A DNA stretch of 64,000 nt from Fictibacillus enclensis (lineage in GTDB: Bacteria > Bacillota > Bacilli > Bacillales > Fictibacillaceae): assembly GCF_001457035.1 (NCBI RefSeq), contig NZ_KQ758619.1:248001-312000 (forward strand). Reading direction: 5' to 3'. The position numbers and the translations under genes are program-made. The notes below the pieces were generated by a model. The model was given only the letters and a program-made list of their open reading frames with translations. It did no database searches and had not been told where the DNA came from. Positions within the stretch are counted from its first letter, which is position 1, and every line of letters begins with the position of its first letter. Of the stretch, positions 18,568 to 26,431 are shown one piece after another.

Positions 18568-18609
18568 CCTCCTTTCACCTATAAGTAGACCGTTTGGTGA
18601 AAAAGGAGG
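18568..18609 (-). promoter_or_regulatory. Candidate hairpin hiding the DUF1659 ribosome-binding site
   Basis: Reading the minus strand, CCTCCTTTTTCACC (18609 to 18596) can pair with GGTGAAAGGAGG (18579 to 18568) with a two-T bulge and a 16-nt loop. The second arm contains the GGAGG used by the DUF1659 gene. Works only if transcription starts upstream of 18609. Confidence 0.45.
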
Positions 18610-18817
18610 CATCTTCACAAAAAAAGATTTCTTTTTTGTTTTTCCTCACTCAGCAAGCCTTCATAAGTCATGTTTCATAGTGTGAAAATCGGTTTTCCGG
18701 AGGATTTAACCCCTTTATTTACCGATTTTCGTAATATGACAGGCGCTGTATCAGAAAGTAGTTTTAAGGTACCGGCGGAATAAAAGAAGGCACGTGTCTG
18801 ATAAAGGATTATGGAAG

Positions 18818-19312
18818 ATGCATATTACGTTTGAAGAATTGGCTCAACAGTTTGAGCCTTTGATCAAATCGCAGATCCGTACACTTGGTGTGGTCAACCG
18901 TTTTGATGAGTACTACCAGGCAGGACTGATTGGCCTGTGGGAAGCAAGCCTGAGGTTTGACGAAAGCAAGGGGGAATTCGGGCCATTCGCGTACAGAACA
19001 GTACGGGGGAAAATGCTGGAACTATTGAAAAAAGAAACGAAATTCAAGTCGGTACATGTGGGTTTTTCTTTGGAACTGACGGAAACCATCCCTTATGAAG
19101 GCGGTGTTCTTCCCCTTGAACAGGAGGTATTGGAGCTGTATTTGTCCAAGCTTACCGCAAGACAGAGAACATGGGTGGTGAAGAAGTTATTTTATCAAAT
19201 GAAAGAGACCGAGATCGCGGATGAGGAGGGGGTAAGTATCAGTGCCGTTAAATCCTGGCGAAAACAGGCACTCGCAAAACTTCGCGGACTGCAAGCGAAT
19301 AATATTTTTTAA
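18818..19312 (+). CDS. Small sigma-70 family RNA polymerase sigma factor
   Basis: 164 aa with only regions 2 and 4. Region 2: FDEYYQAGLIGLWEASLRFD then FAYRTVRGKM (residues about 30-75); region 4: QEVLELYLSKLTARQRTWV then a helix-turn-helix DEEGVSISAVKSWRKQALAK (residues about 110-157). ATG 18818 is preferred because AAAGGA lies 9 nt upstream; GTG 18794 is an alternative. Faces the DUF1659/DUF2922/YvrJ genes across a 258-nt gap; in B. subtilis the split sigma factor SigO-RsoA (yvrI-yvrHa) also neighbours yvrJ. A specialised sigma factor for the facing genes is a reasonable inference. Confidence 0.85.
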   Translation: MHITFEELAQQFEPLIKSQIRTLGVVNRFDEYYQAGLIGLWEASLRFDESKGEFGPFAYRTVRGKMLELLKKETKFKSVHVGFSLELTETIPYEGGVLPLEQEVLELYLSKLTARQRTWVVKKLFYQMKETEIADEEGVSISAVKSWRKQALAKLRGLQANNIF

Positions 19313-19352
19313 TTTTCAGAAATCAGTAGACGACCTTTTATCTGACGTTTAA

Positions 19353-19369
19353 ACTAAAATTAATTTAGT
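19353..19369 (+). promoter_or_regulatory. Inverted repeat upstream of psuK (possible operator)
   Basis: ACTAAA-ATTAA-TTTAGT, perfect 6-bp arms, 28 nt before the psuK start and overlapping a TAAAAT hexamer. PsuK carries its own winged helix, which could bind it. Confidence 0.4.
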
Positions 19370-19397
19370 GAAAAATGGTTGGGAAAGGATGTAGTTT

Positions 19398-20501
19398 ATG
19401 GATAAGGAATCTCAAATCCTTGGTATGATCCAACGGAACCCCTTCATCAGCCAACGAGAAATCGCAGACGAATTAGATTTGGCCCGCCCCGCGGTGTCCG
19501 GCTATATTGCCAGCCTGATAAAAAGCGGCAAGATCAAAGGGCGTGCCTACATTTTGCCGGAGCCAAAAGGAGTTACTTGTATTGGCGGGGCCCATTTGGA
19601 TAGAAAAGCCACCTGCAGAGAAACGATCCAATATGAAACGTCCAACCCGGTGACCATGGCCGAGACCTGCGGCGGTGTCGTTCGAAACATTAGTGAAAAT
19701 CTCGGCCGGCTCGGGGCAATCGTCAGCCTGATCAGTATGGTGGGCAATGATAAAGAAGGAGAATGGGTCATTAAGAATACTGGCAAGTACGGCGTCGATA
19801 CGAGCCAGATTCACAAAGATAAGAAACAGGCAACAGGTACATACACTGCAATTTTGGACAAAAACGGAAATATGGCGGTTGCCGTTGCCGACATGAACAT
19901 CTATGAACAGATGACCGTGCCGTTCATTATGCAAAAATGGCAGCACATCGCCGAGTCCAGCCTGGTGGTACTGGACACGAACCTTCCTGAACAGACATTG
20001 TTTTATCTTACAGAACGCTGCAAGCTGGAAAACATACCGGTGATTGTTGACCCGGTTTCCACAATAAAATCGAAGAAACTGATGAAATCCTTAAGCGGCA
20101 TTCACAGTATACTGCCGAATAAAGAGGAAGCAGAAGTCATCGCCGGCATGGAGATTCACGGGCTGGATCACTGCAAAGAAGCTGCCCGGAAAATTCATGG
20201 ACTCGGCGTAAAAAACGTCATCATCACACTCGGAAGCCAGGGGGTGTTTGCCTCATCCGGACAAGAAGCAGTTCACCTGGCTGCTTTTCCGGTAAGAACG
20301 GTCGATGTCACCGGAGCCGGAGATGCCTTTGCAGCGGGCTATTTGTTTGGCTTATCAAAGAAAATGGAGTTTGTTCAGTCCTGTCAATATGGACTCGCAC
20401 TGGCCTCCTTAACCTTGCAGACCGGATTATCCGTTTACCCGCATCTTACCGCTGAGAGGATGACGAAACTGGTGGAGGAAAACGAATGCATTTCTATTTA
20501 A
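19398..20501 (+). CDS. psuK: Pseudouridine kinase with N-terminal winged helix-turn-helix
   Basis: PfkB/ribokinase family, 367 aa. Residues 1-55 form a MarR-like winged helix ([20 protein letters not shown]) in front of the kinase domain; the PfkB C-terminal signature [12 protein letters not shown] gives the catalytic Asp (about residue 308). Makes pseudouridine 5-phosphate for PsuG. The next gene starts 16 nt inside it. The HTH suggests the protein also acts as a regulator of its own operon. Assigned to pseudouridine rather than another nucleoside because psuG is coupled to it. Confidence 0.9.
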   Translation: MDKESQILGMIQRNPFISQREIADELDLARPAVSGYIASLIKSGKIKGRAYILPEPKGVTCIGGAHLDRKATCRETIQYETSNPVTMAETCGGVVRNISENLGRLGAIVSLISMVGNDKEGEWVIKNTGKYGVDTSQIHKDKKQATGTYTAILDKNGNMAVAVADMNIYEQMTVPFIMQKWQHIAESSLVVLDTNLPEQTLFYLTERCKLENIPVIVDPVSTIKSKKLMKSLSGIHSILPNKEEAEVIAGMEIHGLDHCKEAARKIHGLGVKNVIITLGSQGVFASSGQEAVHLAAFPVRTVDVTGAGDAFAAGYLFGLSKKMEFVQSCQYGLALASLTLQTGLSVYPHLTAERMTKLVEENECISI

Positions 20502-21424
20502 CGTATACAGAAGAAGTGAAACAGGCCCTTACTGCAGGAAACCCTGTTGTAGCTCTGGAGACCACCATTATTGCTCACGGCATGCCTTATCCGCAAAATG
20601 TGCAAATGGCCCGGGATGTGGAGCAGATTATTAGAGATAATGGAGCGGTGCCGGCAACCATCGGTATCATGAACGGAAAAATAAAGATTGGCTTAAATGA
20701 CGAGGAACTGCAGGAATTTGCAGAGAGCAGACAGGTGGAAAAAGTAAGCCGCAGGGATTTTCCTTACATCCTTTCCTCTGGAAAAACAGGGGCCACAACC
20801 GTGGCTGCCACGATGATCGCTGCTGATTTGGCCGGCATTTCTGTATTTGCAACAGGCGGTATTGGCGGCGTACACCGGGGAGCGGAAAATTCGATGGATA
20901 TCTCGGCGGACCTGAAAGAACTTGCTCACACCAACGTTGCCGTGGTCTGTGCAGGGGTAAAGTCCATACTGGATATCGGTAGAACACTGGAATACCTTGA
21001 AACAGAGGGCGTACCGGTTGTGGGCTACCAAACGGATGAATTTCCCTCCTTTTACTCAAGAGAAAGCGGATTTGGGGTGGATTTCAGGACCGATACTCCT
21101 GAAGAAATTGCACGCATGCTTCAAACCAAGTGGAAGCTTAACCTGCAAGGCGGTGCTGTGATTGCCAATCCGGTGCCTTTAGCATATGCGATGAATCATG
21201 AAGACATGGAGGATGTAATCCTTAAAGCCCTTCATCAGGCGGATGAACAGCACATAACCGGCAAAGACATCACGCCGTTCCTGCTGAACAGCATCAAGCA
21301 GTTGACCGAAGGAAAAAGCCTGGAAACCAATATCGCACTCATCAAGCATAATGCCGAAGTGGCAGCGAAGATAGCCGTCGCCTTTGTGAAACAGCAGCCG
21401 AGGGCCCAGGTGGGGTTTGTTTAA
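20486..21424 (+). CDS. psuG: Pseudouridine-5'-phosphate glycosidase
   Basis: Cleaves the C-glycosidic bond of pseudouridine 5-phosphate to uracil and ribose 5-phosphate. 312 aa, normal length; [16 protein letters not shown] at residues about 23-38 and the [14 protein letters not shown] block about residues 130-143 are characteristic. GGTGGAGG ribosome site inside the end of psuK. Last gene of the pair, followed by a terminator. Confidence 0.95.
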   Translation: MHFYLTYTEEVKQALTAGNPVVALETTIIAHGMPYPQNVQMARDVEQIIRDNGAVPATIGIMNGKIKIGLNDEELQEFAESRQVEKVSRRDFPYILSSGKTGATTVAATMIAADLAGISVFATGGIGGVHRGAENSMDISADLKELAHTNVAVVCAGVKSILDIGRTLEYLETEGVPVVGYQTDEFPSFYSRESGFGVDFRTDTPEEIARMLQTKWKLNLQGGAVIANPVPLAYAMNHEDMEDVILKALHQADEQHITGKDITPFLLNSIKQLTEGKSLETNIALIKHNAEVAAKIAVAFVKQQPRAQVGFV

Positions 21425-21460
21425 TGAAAAACGGGATGCTTCCAGCGCATCCCGTTTTTA
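21425..21460. terminator. Bidirectional terminator between psuG and the MFS gene
   Basis: AAAAACGGGATGC / GCATCCCGTTTTT with a 7-nt loop; serves both converging genes. Confidence 0.9.
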
Positions 21461-21467
21461 AATCCTC

Positions 21468-22679
21468 TTATTTAACTGTTTTTCGTTCCAATGCCCGGCT
21501 CCATGCTGTAAGAAGAACAGCGCCGACGACCATCAGTCCGCCGACCCATGGGGTGTGAATTAACCCGATGGAGTCAACGACAATTCCGCCAACATAGGCG
21601 CCGATCGCAATCCCTACGTTAAATGCGGCAATATTGATCGCAGAAGCAACATCAACCGCCGATGGGACGTATTTTTCAGCCAGCTGGACCACGTATACCT
21701 GCAGTCCAGGTACGTTCATAAAGGCAAAGAGCCCCATAATCACAATTGTGATCGTTCCAACTGCTTTCATGGGAGCAGTAAAGTATAGGATAAAGAGGAC
21801 GATCGCCTGAACCACGAACATCCAGAACAACGCCTTGATCGGATTTGTATCGGCTGCTTTTCCCCCAATGGTATTGCCGATCGCAATGGCAGCACCGTAC
21901 ACAAGCAAAATGATGCTGACGGTCTTTGGCTGGTAACCGGTGATGTTCTCTAAGATAGGTGCCAGGAAGGTAAACGCGACAAAGGTTCCACCATATCCAA
22001 GAGCAGTAATGGCAAAGGCAAGAAGCAGTCTGCCGTTTGTCACGAGTTTTAACTGGTCACGGAAGGAAGATTTTGCTCCCATTTTTAAATTGTTTGGTAT
22101 GAGAAACAAGCTGGCGAAAAAGGCAATTACACCTAATAAGGCTACTGCGGCAAATGTCGCTCTCCAGCCGAAGGTTTGGCCAACAAAGGTTCCAAGCGGC
22201 ACTCCGGTGACAGTTGCCACGGTAAGGCCTGTAAACATAATGGCAATCGCACTGGCTCTTTTGTTTTCCGGAACGAGATCAGCAGCGATCGTAGATCCGA
22301 TGGAAAAGAAGACACCATGCGAAAATGCCGTGATTACGCGTGCGATAAGCAGCAAAGCAAAGCTGTGGCTAAGCGATGCGACCGTATTTCCGACGATAAA
22401 GACAATCATTAAAAGCAATAATAGCGTTTTTCGGTTCAGCCGGCTGGTGAGCGCGGTAAGGACGGGTGCGCCAAAAGCAACACCCAGCGCGTAGCCTGAA
22501 ATAAGAAGACCGGCAAGGGTAATGGAAACCGATAAGTCATCAGCCAAAGAGGAGAGGAGCCCGACCGGTACAAACTCTGTCGTGCCGATGCCGAAAGCAC
22601 TGATCGCCAGTGCCAGCAGGGCAAATGTTCCTTTCTTCTCAGCTGTTTGTGTTTGTTGTGGAAATGTATGTGAAGACAT
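21468..22679 (-). CDS. MFS transporter, DHA1/AraJ-like drug or metabolite exporter
   Basis: 403 aa, 12 membrane helices, with the MFS motif between helices 2 and 3 in the form LTSRLNRK. IGTTEFVPVGLL in helix 1 is typical of the AraJ/YdhP-like subgroup of exporters. Start chosen at 22679, after AAAGGAGAATTCTT. It is divergent from an HxlR-type regulator with two near-palindromic sites between them, so its expression is probably controlled by that regulator. Substrate unknown. Confidence 0.88.
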   Translation of the reverse strand: MSSHTFPQQTQTAEKKGTFALLALAISAFGIGTTEFVPVGLLSSLADDLSVSITLAGLLISGYALGVAFGAPVLTALTSRLNRKTLLLLLMIVFIVGNTVASLSHSFALLLIARVITAFSHGVFFSIGSTIAADLVPENKRASAIAIMFTGLTVATVTGVPLGTFVGQTFGWRATFAAVALLGVIAFFASLFLIPNNLKMGAKSSFRDQLKLVTNGRLLLAFAITALGYGGTFVAFTFLAPILENITGYQPKTVSIILLVYGAAIAIGNTIGGKAADTNPIKALFWMFVVQAIVLFILYFTAPMKAVGTITIVIMGLFAFMNVPGLQVYVVQLAEKYVPSAVDVASAINIAAFNVGIAIGAYVGGIVVDSIGLIHTPWVGGLMVVGAVLLTAWSRALERKTVK

Positions 22680-22798
22680 AAGAATTCTCCTTTCAAAGTT
22701 GTAAACCATAATAAATCAGCTCAATCTGCACATGGGCCCGGAAATCAGTGCCGCTGACTAGGGTTATTATGGGGCAGAACGGACGCATTGAGAAGTAC

Positions 22799-22812
22799 GT
22801 ACTTTAAAGTGC
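22799..22812. promoter_or_regulatory. Operator copy 1 between the MFS and HxlR genes
   Basis: GTACTTTAAAGTGC, near-perfect palindrome, 120 nt upstream of the MFS start; identical to copy 2 at 22856. Confidence 0.6.
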
Positions 22813-22855
22813 TGCAGATACTCCCGGGTTCTATAGGAACTGATAAGTGCAATAG

Positions 22856-22869
22856 GTACTTTAAAGTGC
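22856..22869. promoter_or_regulatory. Operator copy 2 between the MFS and HxlR genes
   Basis: GTACTTTAAAGTGC, identical to copy 1 and 57 nt from it; flanking bases extend the palindrome to GGTACTTTAAAGTGCC. Lies 14 nt before the -35 of the hxlR-type gene. Confidence 0.6.
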
Positions 22870-22883
22870 CTGTCCCCGGGTTA

Positions 22884-22912
22884 TTGAAACACCGTGAATC
22901 TTATGGTATGAT
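22884..22912 (+). promoter_or_regulatory. Putative sigma-A promoter of the HxlR regulator
   Basis: TTGAAA, exactly 17 nt, TATGAT; 84 nt before the ATG at 22996. Confidence 0.6.
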
Positions 22913-22995
22913 GTGAAAGGTTTTATACGGTTGTTAAAAATATATAGGGTTTTTATTGACATATAGGTGCAAAAAAGTAACTGTAAGGAGGAAAC

Positions 22996-23343
22996 ATGGT
23001 GAAGAAGTATAACATTCCTGTAGAAGCAGCATTGGAAGTGATCGGCGGAAAGTGGAAAGTCGTGATTTTATGCCATCTCATCAAAGGAACGAAACGAACA
23101 AGTGAGCTTAAACGTTCCATGCCCACGATTACTCAGAAAATGCTGACCCAGCAGCTTCGCGAGCTGGAGGCGGACGGTGTGATTGAACGTAAGATTTATC
23201 AGCAGATTCCTCCAAAAGTTGAATACTCACTTACTGAATACGGCTGGTCGCTCAAGGGAATTCTTGATTCTCTCTGTGCATGGGGAGAAAAACACATTGA
23301 ACGAAATTATGATGATAAATCCCTTGTTTTAGTCGAGGGATAA
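22996..23343 (+). CDS. HxlR family winged-helix transcriptional regulator
   Basis: 115 aa, single HxlR domain: VEAALEVIGGKWKVVILCHL at the start, RTSELKRSMPTITQKMLTQQ as the recognition helix region, then EYSLTEYG in the wing. Relatives (YodB, CatR, HypR) often sense quinones, aldehydes or disulfide stress through Cys residues; here Cys occurs at about residue 25 and near 95 rather than at the N-terminus. TAAGGAGG before the ATG. Divergent from the MFS exporter, which it likely represses. Confidence 0.92.
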   Translation: MVKKYNIPVEAALEVIGGKWKVVILCHLIKGTKRTSELKRSMPTITQKMLTQQLRELEADGVIERKIYQQIPPKVEYSLTEYGWSLKGILDSLCAWGEKHIERNYDDKSLVLVEG

Positions 23344-23347
23344 TACA

Positions 23348-23396
23348 GACGGCGGACTTTTAAGGCTTAAAAAGCCAGAAAGTCTGCCGTTTTTTT
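23348..23396 (+). terminator. Intrinsic terminator after the HxlR gene
   Basis: ACGGCGGACTTT ... AAAGTCTGCCGT stem (one GU pair), with a small inner hairpin in the loop, then seven T. Confidence 0.85.
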
Positions 23397-23566
23397 ATGC
23401 TTTTGGCGGGATGGGAAAGGGTCATATGACCTGAAAAAAACAGCATGGAAAAACTGAAGCGAATGATCGGCATCTTGCTTAAATCCATACTTTGGTAAAT
23501 TAATGGTCCAGTCGCTCTGATTGAGGTGTTATAATAAATTCAAACACATGATAAGGGATGAAGACG

Positions 23567-24469
23567 ATGGAATTACTGGGGATATTGCTGCCGGTTTTTT
23601 TTATTTTCGGCATTGGGTTTGTCGGGCAAAAAACGCTTGGGTTGGATCCTAAATCGCTGTCCAAAGTGTCGGTGTATTTACTTTCGCCCTTTTTGGTGTT
23701 TCGTACATTCTATGAAACACATTTTACCCACACCCATGTGTACATGTTTATCTTTACCTTTGCTTTATGTTTTGTCTTAATCGGTGCGGCCTATCTGGTC
23801 AGCTTTATCCGCGGATACAATCAATGCCAGGCATGTGGAATGATTCTTGCATCCGCTTTTATGAACAATGGAAACTACGGTACACCGGTTGCCCTGTTTG
23901 CCTTTGGTGCCGCAGGATTGGACTATGCCATTGTTCTTATGGTGGCCCAGCAGCTTGTCATGTGTACAGTAGGGGTTTACTTTGCTGCTAAAGGAAGCCC
24001 TGACAGCGACGGTTTCCGCTCTGCGCTGCGAGCCGTTGTCCGTTTGCCCATTGTGTATGGAGCCTTCGCTGGTTTAATACTTCAGATGTTGCCTTTTTCA
24101 TTGAGTAAGACTATGTCAGAAGCCATCGATCTTGTTGCGAATGCAACGATTCCTATGATCATGATTGTTCTCGGCATGACACTGGCCAACATCTCCATCA
24201 AAAAGCTTCAGATGGAAAAAATCTCGCTTTCCATTGCCATCAAGCTCGGATTGTCGCCTTTTATTGCGTTTTTGATCACGCTTGCTCTTCCCATAGACAA
24301 TCTCTTGAAATCCATCATGATTTTGATGGCCGCCATGCCAACAGCTGCAAACACGACCATCTATGCGCTTCAATATGGTACCGAACCGGAATTTGTTTCG
24401 AGTGCCACCCTCGTAAGCACCCTTTTAAGTCTCGTTACCTTGCCGTTTTTTCTTTATTTCATGATTTAG
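23567..24469 (+). CDS. AEC family auxin-efflux-like carrier
   Basis: 300 aa, about ten membrane helices, split by a central hydrophilic stretch as in AEC/Mem_trans carriers (NNGNYGTPVALFAFG is the helix-4/5 crossover motif; the second half has LGMTLANISI and MPTAANTTIYA). Bacterial relatives move malonate, malate or amino acids. Start at 23567 because AAGGG is 9 nt upstream; ATG 23558 touches that site. Just upstream of the PrpR_N regulator gene but with its own weak upstream region; substrate unknown. Confidence 0.87.
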   Translation: MELLGILLPVFFIFGIGFVGQKTLGLDPKSLSKVSVYLLSPFLVFRTFYETHFTHTHVYMFIFTFALCFVLIGAAYLVSFIRGYNQCQACGMILASAFMNNGNYGTPVALFAFGAAGLDYAIVLMVAQQLVMCTVGVYFAAKGSPDSDGFRSALRAVVRLPIVYGAFAGLILQMLPFSLSKTMSEAIDLVANATIPMIMIVLGMTLANISIKKLQMEKISLSIAIKLGLSPFIAFLITLALPIDNLLKSIMILMAAMPTAANTTIYALQYGTEPEFVSSATLVSTLLSLVTLPFFLYFMI

Positions 24470-24570
24470 CCGGCAGGGTCTCTGCCCAGACGACCAGTGA
24501 TCCGTTTATAACCTTCACCGGATTTACGCTATACTAAGAATATCATCTTACAAACAGCGGGTGTCGCCTA

Positions 24571-26271
24571 ATGAAAATCAAAACACTGTTCGTGGCTCCA
24601 TATGCCACCATGAAAAATTTAATAGAAAACAGCGCCAGTGAGCAGGATGAGCTGGATGTACATATTGAAATCGGAAATTTGCAAGAAGGTGTGGAAATCG
24701 CCAGGAAGGCGGAAAAGCAAGGCTATGAGGTGATCATTAGCCGTGGAGGTACGGCTAAACTGATTCAGGACGAAGTGGGGATTCCTGTGATCGATGTTCA
24801 CGTTTCCGGATACGACATGCTTCGCGTATTAACACTGGCCAATGATTTTAACGGAAAAAAAGCCATCGTCGGCTTCTCCAACATTACGCTCGGCGCCAGG
24901 GCGATCACGGACGTGCTGGATATTTCGATCGAAGTGTTCACCATCGAAACGGAAAAGGAGACGATTCCTCTTGTACAGCGGCTGAAGCGGGAAGGGTATG
25001 AGCTGATCATGGGGGATGTGGTCACTGTCGATGCCGCTGGACACAATGGAATAACGGGAATATTGATCCAGTCGGGCAAGGAAGCCATTATGGATGCTTT
25101 CGGGCGGGCCGGCACCATGCATCGGGTACTGCAGAAAAAAATACAGGAAACAGGGCTGCAGCGGGCGATCCTCAAGCTCGCAGCGCCAGATTGGATGGTT
25201 CTATCAAAAGAAGGCGCCATTTTATATGAAAACTGGGATACCTTTTCTGCTCGGCCACTGAGCGATCAACTGCTTGAAAGCTTGCAGGCGCCGGAATATT
25301 CCCCGGGTAAAACGTATCATCATATTCTTCAGCAGAAGGAAGAACGGCTGCATCTGGCCGTTCATTCCATCTCAATTGGAGAGGAAGAATTTCTTCTGTT
25401 TTTGGTGAAGCGGACAATGTCCTCAAGTGACCAAAACCAGTTGGAGGTTCAAACCGTTGCTCACCGGCCTTTCCTGATTCATCAAAGTCAGGCGATGATG
25501 GAGTGTGTGGAGCAAGCCTCGTCTTATACATCTTCACAACCACTTCTGCTGCTTGGAGAAAGAGGGACAGGCAAGAGGCTGCTGGCCCATTATGTTCACT
25601 ATCTGCAATTTGGATCTCATGGATTGTTCGCATCCATTTCGGCAAGTGATGTCCTGACTTTGCAGGAATTATCATTCGATCAGGCGATTGCAACCGTTTA
25701 TGTCCATTCGATTCACAGGCTGGATGAAAAACAGGCTGAAGCATTTGTTCAAAAGGTGATGGAAATCAGCAAATCCGGGGTTTTGGTTATTGCTTCCTTG
25801 ACCTCGAACGAAGAAAGATGGAGCAGTCTGCTGTATCATGACCGTCTTAACAGAATAAGAGTGCCGGCCCTTAGGGAACGAAGAGAGGATATACCCGAAC
25901 TTGTCTCCTATTTTATGGCCCGTTTCCACCAGAGAATGGGTACGACAGCCATCCGGATCAGAGAAGATGCTCTTTCTCAGCTGGTGCAATACGACTGGCC
26001 AGGAAATGTGTCACAGCTTAAGGCCCTGATTAAGGATGCCGTCGTCAAAGAAAAAGGATACAGTCTGGAAAAAAAGGCTGTTCTCGAACTATTTAAGCAG
26101 AATGAAGCAAGTGAGGAAAAGGATGTCTCTCATCTGCTGCAGGGAACCATGAACGAAATCGAAGAGAAAATCATTCATCTCGTTTTAAAGGAAGAAGAAT
26201 ACAATCAAACACGGGCGGCCAAGCGTCTGGGAATTACCCGTGCCACCTTATGGAGGAAGCTGAAAAAATAA
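24571..26271 (+). CDS. PrpR_N-type transcriptional regulator with degenerate AAA+ domain
   Basis: 566 aa. Residues 1-190: PrpR_N ligand domain (ISRGGTAKLIQ, VHVSGYDMLR). About 200-290: PAS-like. About 300-480: AAA+ domain of the enhancer-binding type with Walker A GERGTGKR (329-336) and the arginine-finger region RVPALRERREDIPEL, but the Walker B acidic pair is replaced (IATVYVHSIHRLD) and the L1 loop with GAFTGA is absent. 545-566: Fis-type HTH. It therefore probably cannot remodel sigma-54 polymerase and acts as an ordinary DNA-binding regulator of the acid-sugar operon that follows. Its terminator overlaps the stop codon. Confidence 0.88.
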   Translation: MKIKTLFVAPYATMKNLIENSASEQDELDVHIEIGNLQEGVEIARKAEKQGYEVIISRGGTAKLIQDEVGIPVIDVHVSGYDMLRVLTLANDFNGKKAIVGFSNITLGARAITDVLDISIEVFTIETEKETIPLVQRLKREGYELIMGDVVTVDAAGHNGITGILIQSGKEAIMDAFGRAGTMHRVLQKKIQETGLQRAILKLAAPDWMVLSKEGAILYENWDTFSARPLSDQLLESLQAPEYSPGKTYHHILQQKEERLHLAVHSISIGEEEFLLFLVKRTMSSSDQNQLEVQTVAHRPFLIHQSQAMMECVEQASSYTSSQPLLLLGERGTGKRLLAHYVHYLQFGSHGLFASISASDVLTLQELSFDQAIATVYVHSIHRLDEKQAEAFVQKVMEISKSGVLVIASLTSNEERWSSLLYHDRLNRIRVPALRERREDIPELVSYFMARFHQRMGTTAIRIREDALSQLVQYDWPGNVSQLKALIKDAVVKEKGYSLEKKAVLELFKQNEASEEKDVSHLLQGTMNEIEEKIIHLVLKEEEYNQTRAAKRLGITRATLWRKLKK

Positions 26272-26289
26272 TTCAGCTTTCTTTTTTTG
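26256..26289 (+). terminator. Intrinsic terminator overlapping the regulator stop codon
   Basis: AGCTGAA / TTCAGCT stem with A/T extensions, then TTTCTTTTTTT. Confidence 0.7.
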
Positions 26290-26290
26290 T

Positions 26291-26305
26291 GTTTAAAAAT
26301 TAAAC
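26291..26305. promoter_or_regulatory. Upstream inverted repeat of the acid-sugar operon
   Basis: GTTTAA-AAA-TTAAAC, perfect 6-bp arms; same form as the repeat at 26395, 104 nt away centre to centre. An extra TTAAAC half-site lies at 26320-26325. Confidence 0.55.
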
Positions 26306-26332
26306 TATTTTTATTGAATTTAAACATTTCTC

Positions 26333-26362
26333 TTGCGTTTTTTTATAAAAGAGGTTTATTAT
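26333..26362 (+). promoter_or_regulatory. Putative sigma-A promoter of the acid-sugar operon
   Basis: TTGCGT (26333-26338), 18-nt spacer, TATTAT (26357-26362). No -24/-12 (GG/GC) element is seen, in line with the non-sigma-54 regulator. Confidence 0.45.
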
Positions 26363-26368
26363 CATGAG

Positions 26369-26382
26369 TGAAAACGTTTTCC
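26369..26382 (+). promoter_or_regulatory. Catabolite response element (CcpA cre site)
   Basis: TGAAAACGTTTTCC matches the cre consensus at all but the final position and sits where transcription would start, so CcpA with HPr-Ser-P would block initiation when preferred sugars are present. Confidence 0.7.
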
Positions 26383-26394
26383 TCAATAATTGAT

Positions 26395-26409
26395 GTTTAA
26401 TATTTAAAC
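26395..26409. promoter_or_regulatory. Downstream inverted repeat of the acid-sugar operon
   Basis: GTTTAA-TAT-TTAAAC, second copy of the repeat at 26291, placed between the promoter and the permease start. Confidence 0.55.
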
Positions 26410-26431
26410 GATAAAAAGGCGGGGTTAAAAC

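Noticed and set aside
26271-26431. Sigma-54 promoter for the acid-sugar operon
   Set aside because: No GG-N10-GC element is present and the regulator lacks GAFTGA.
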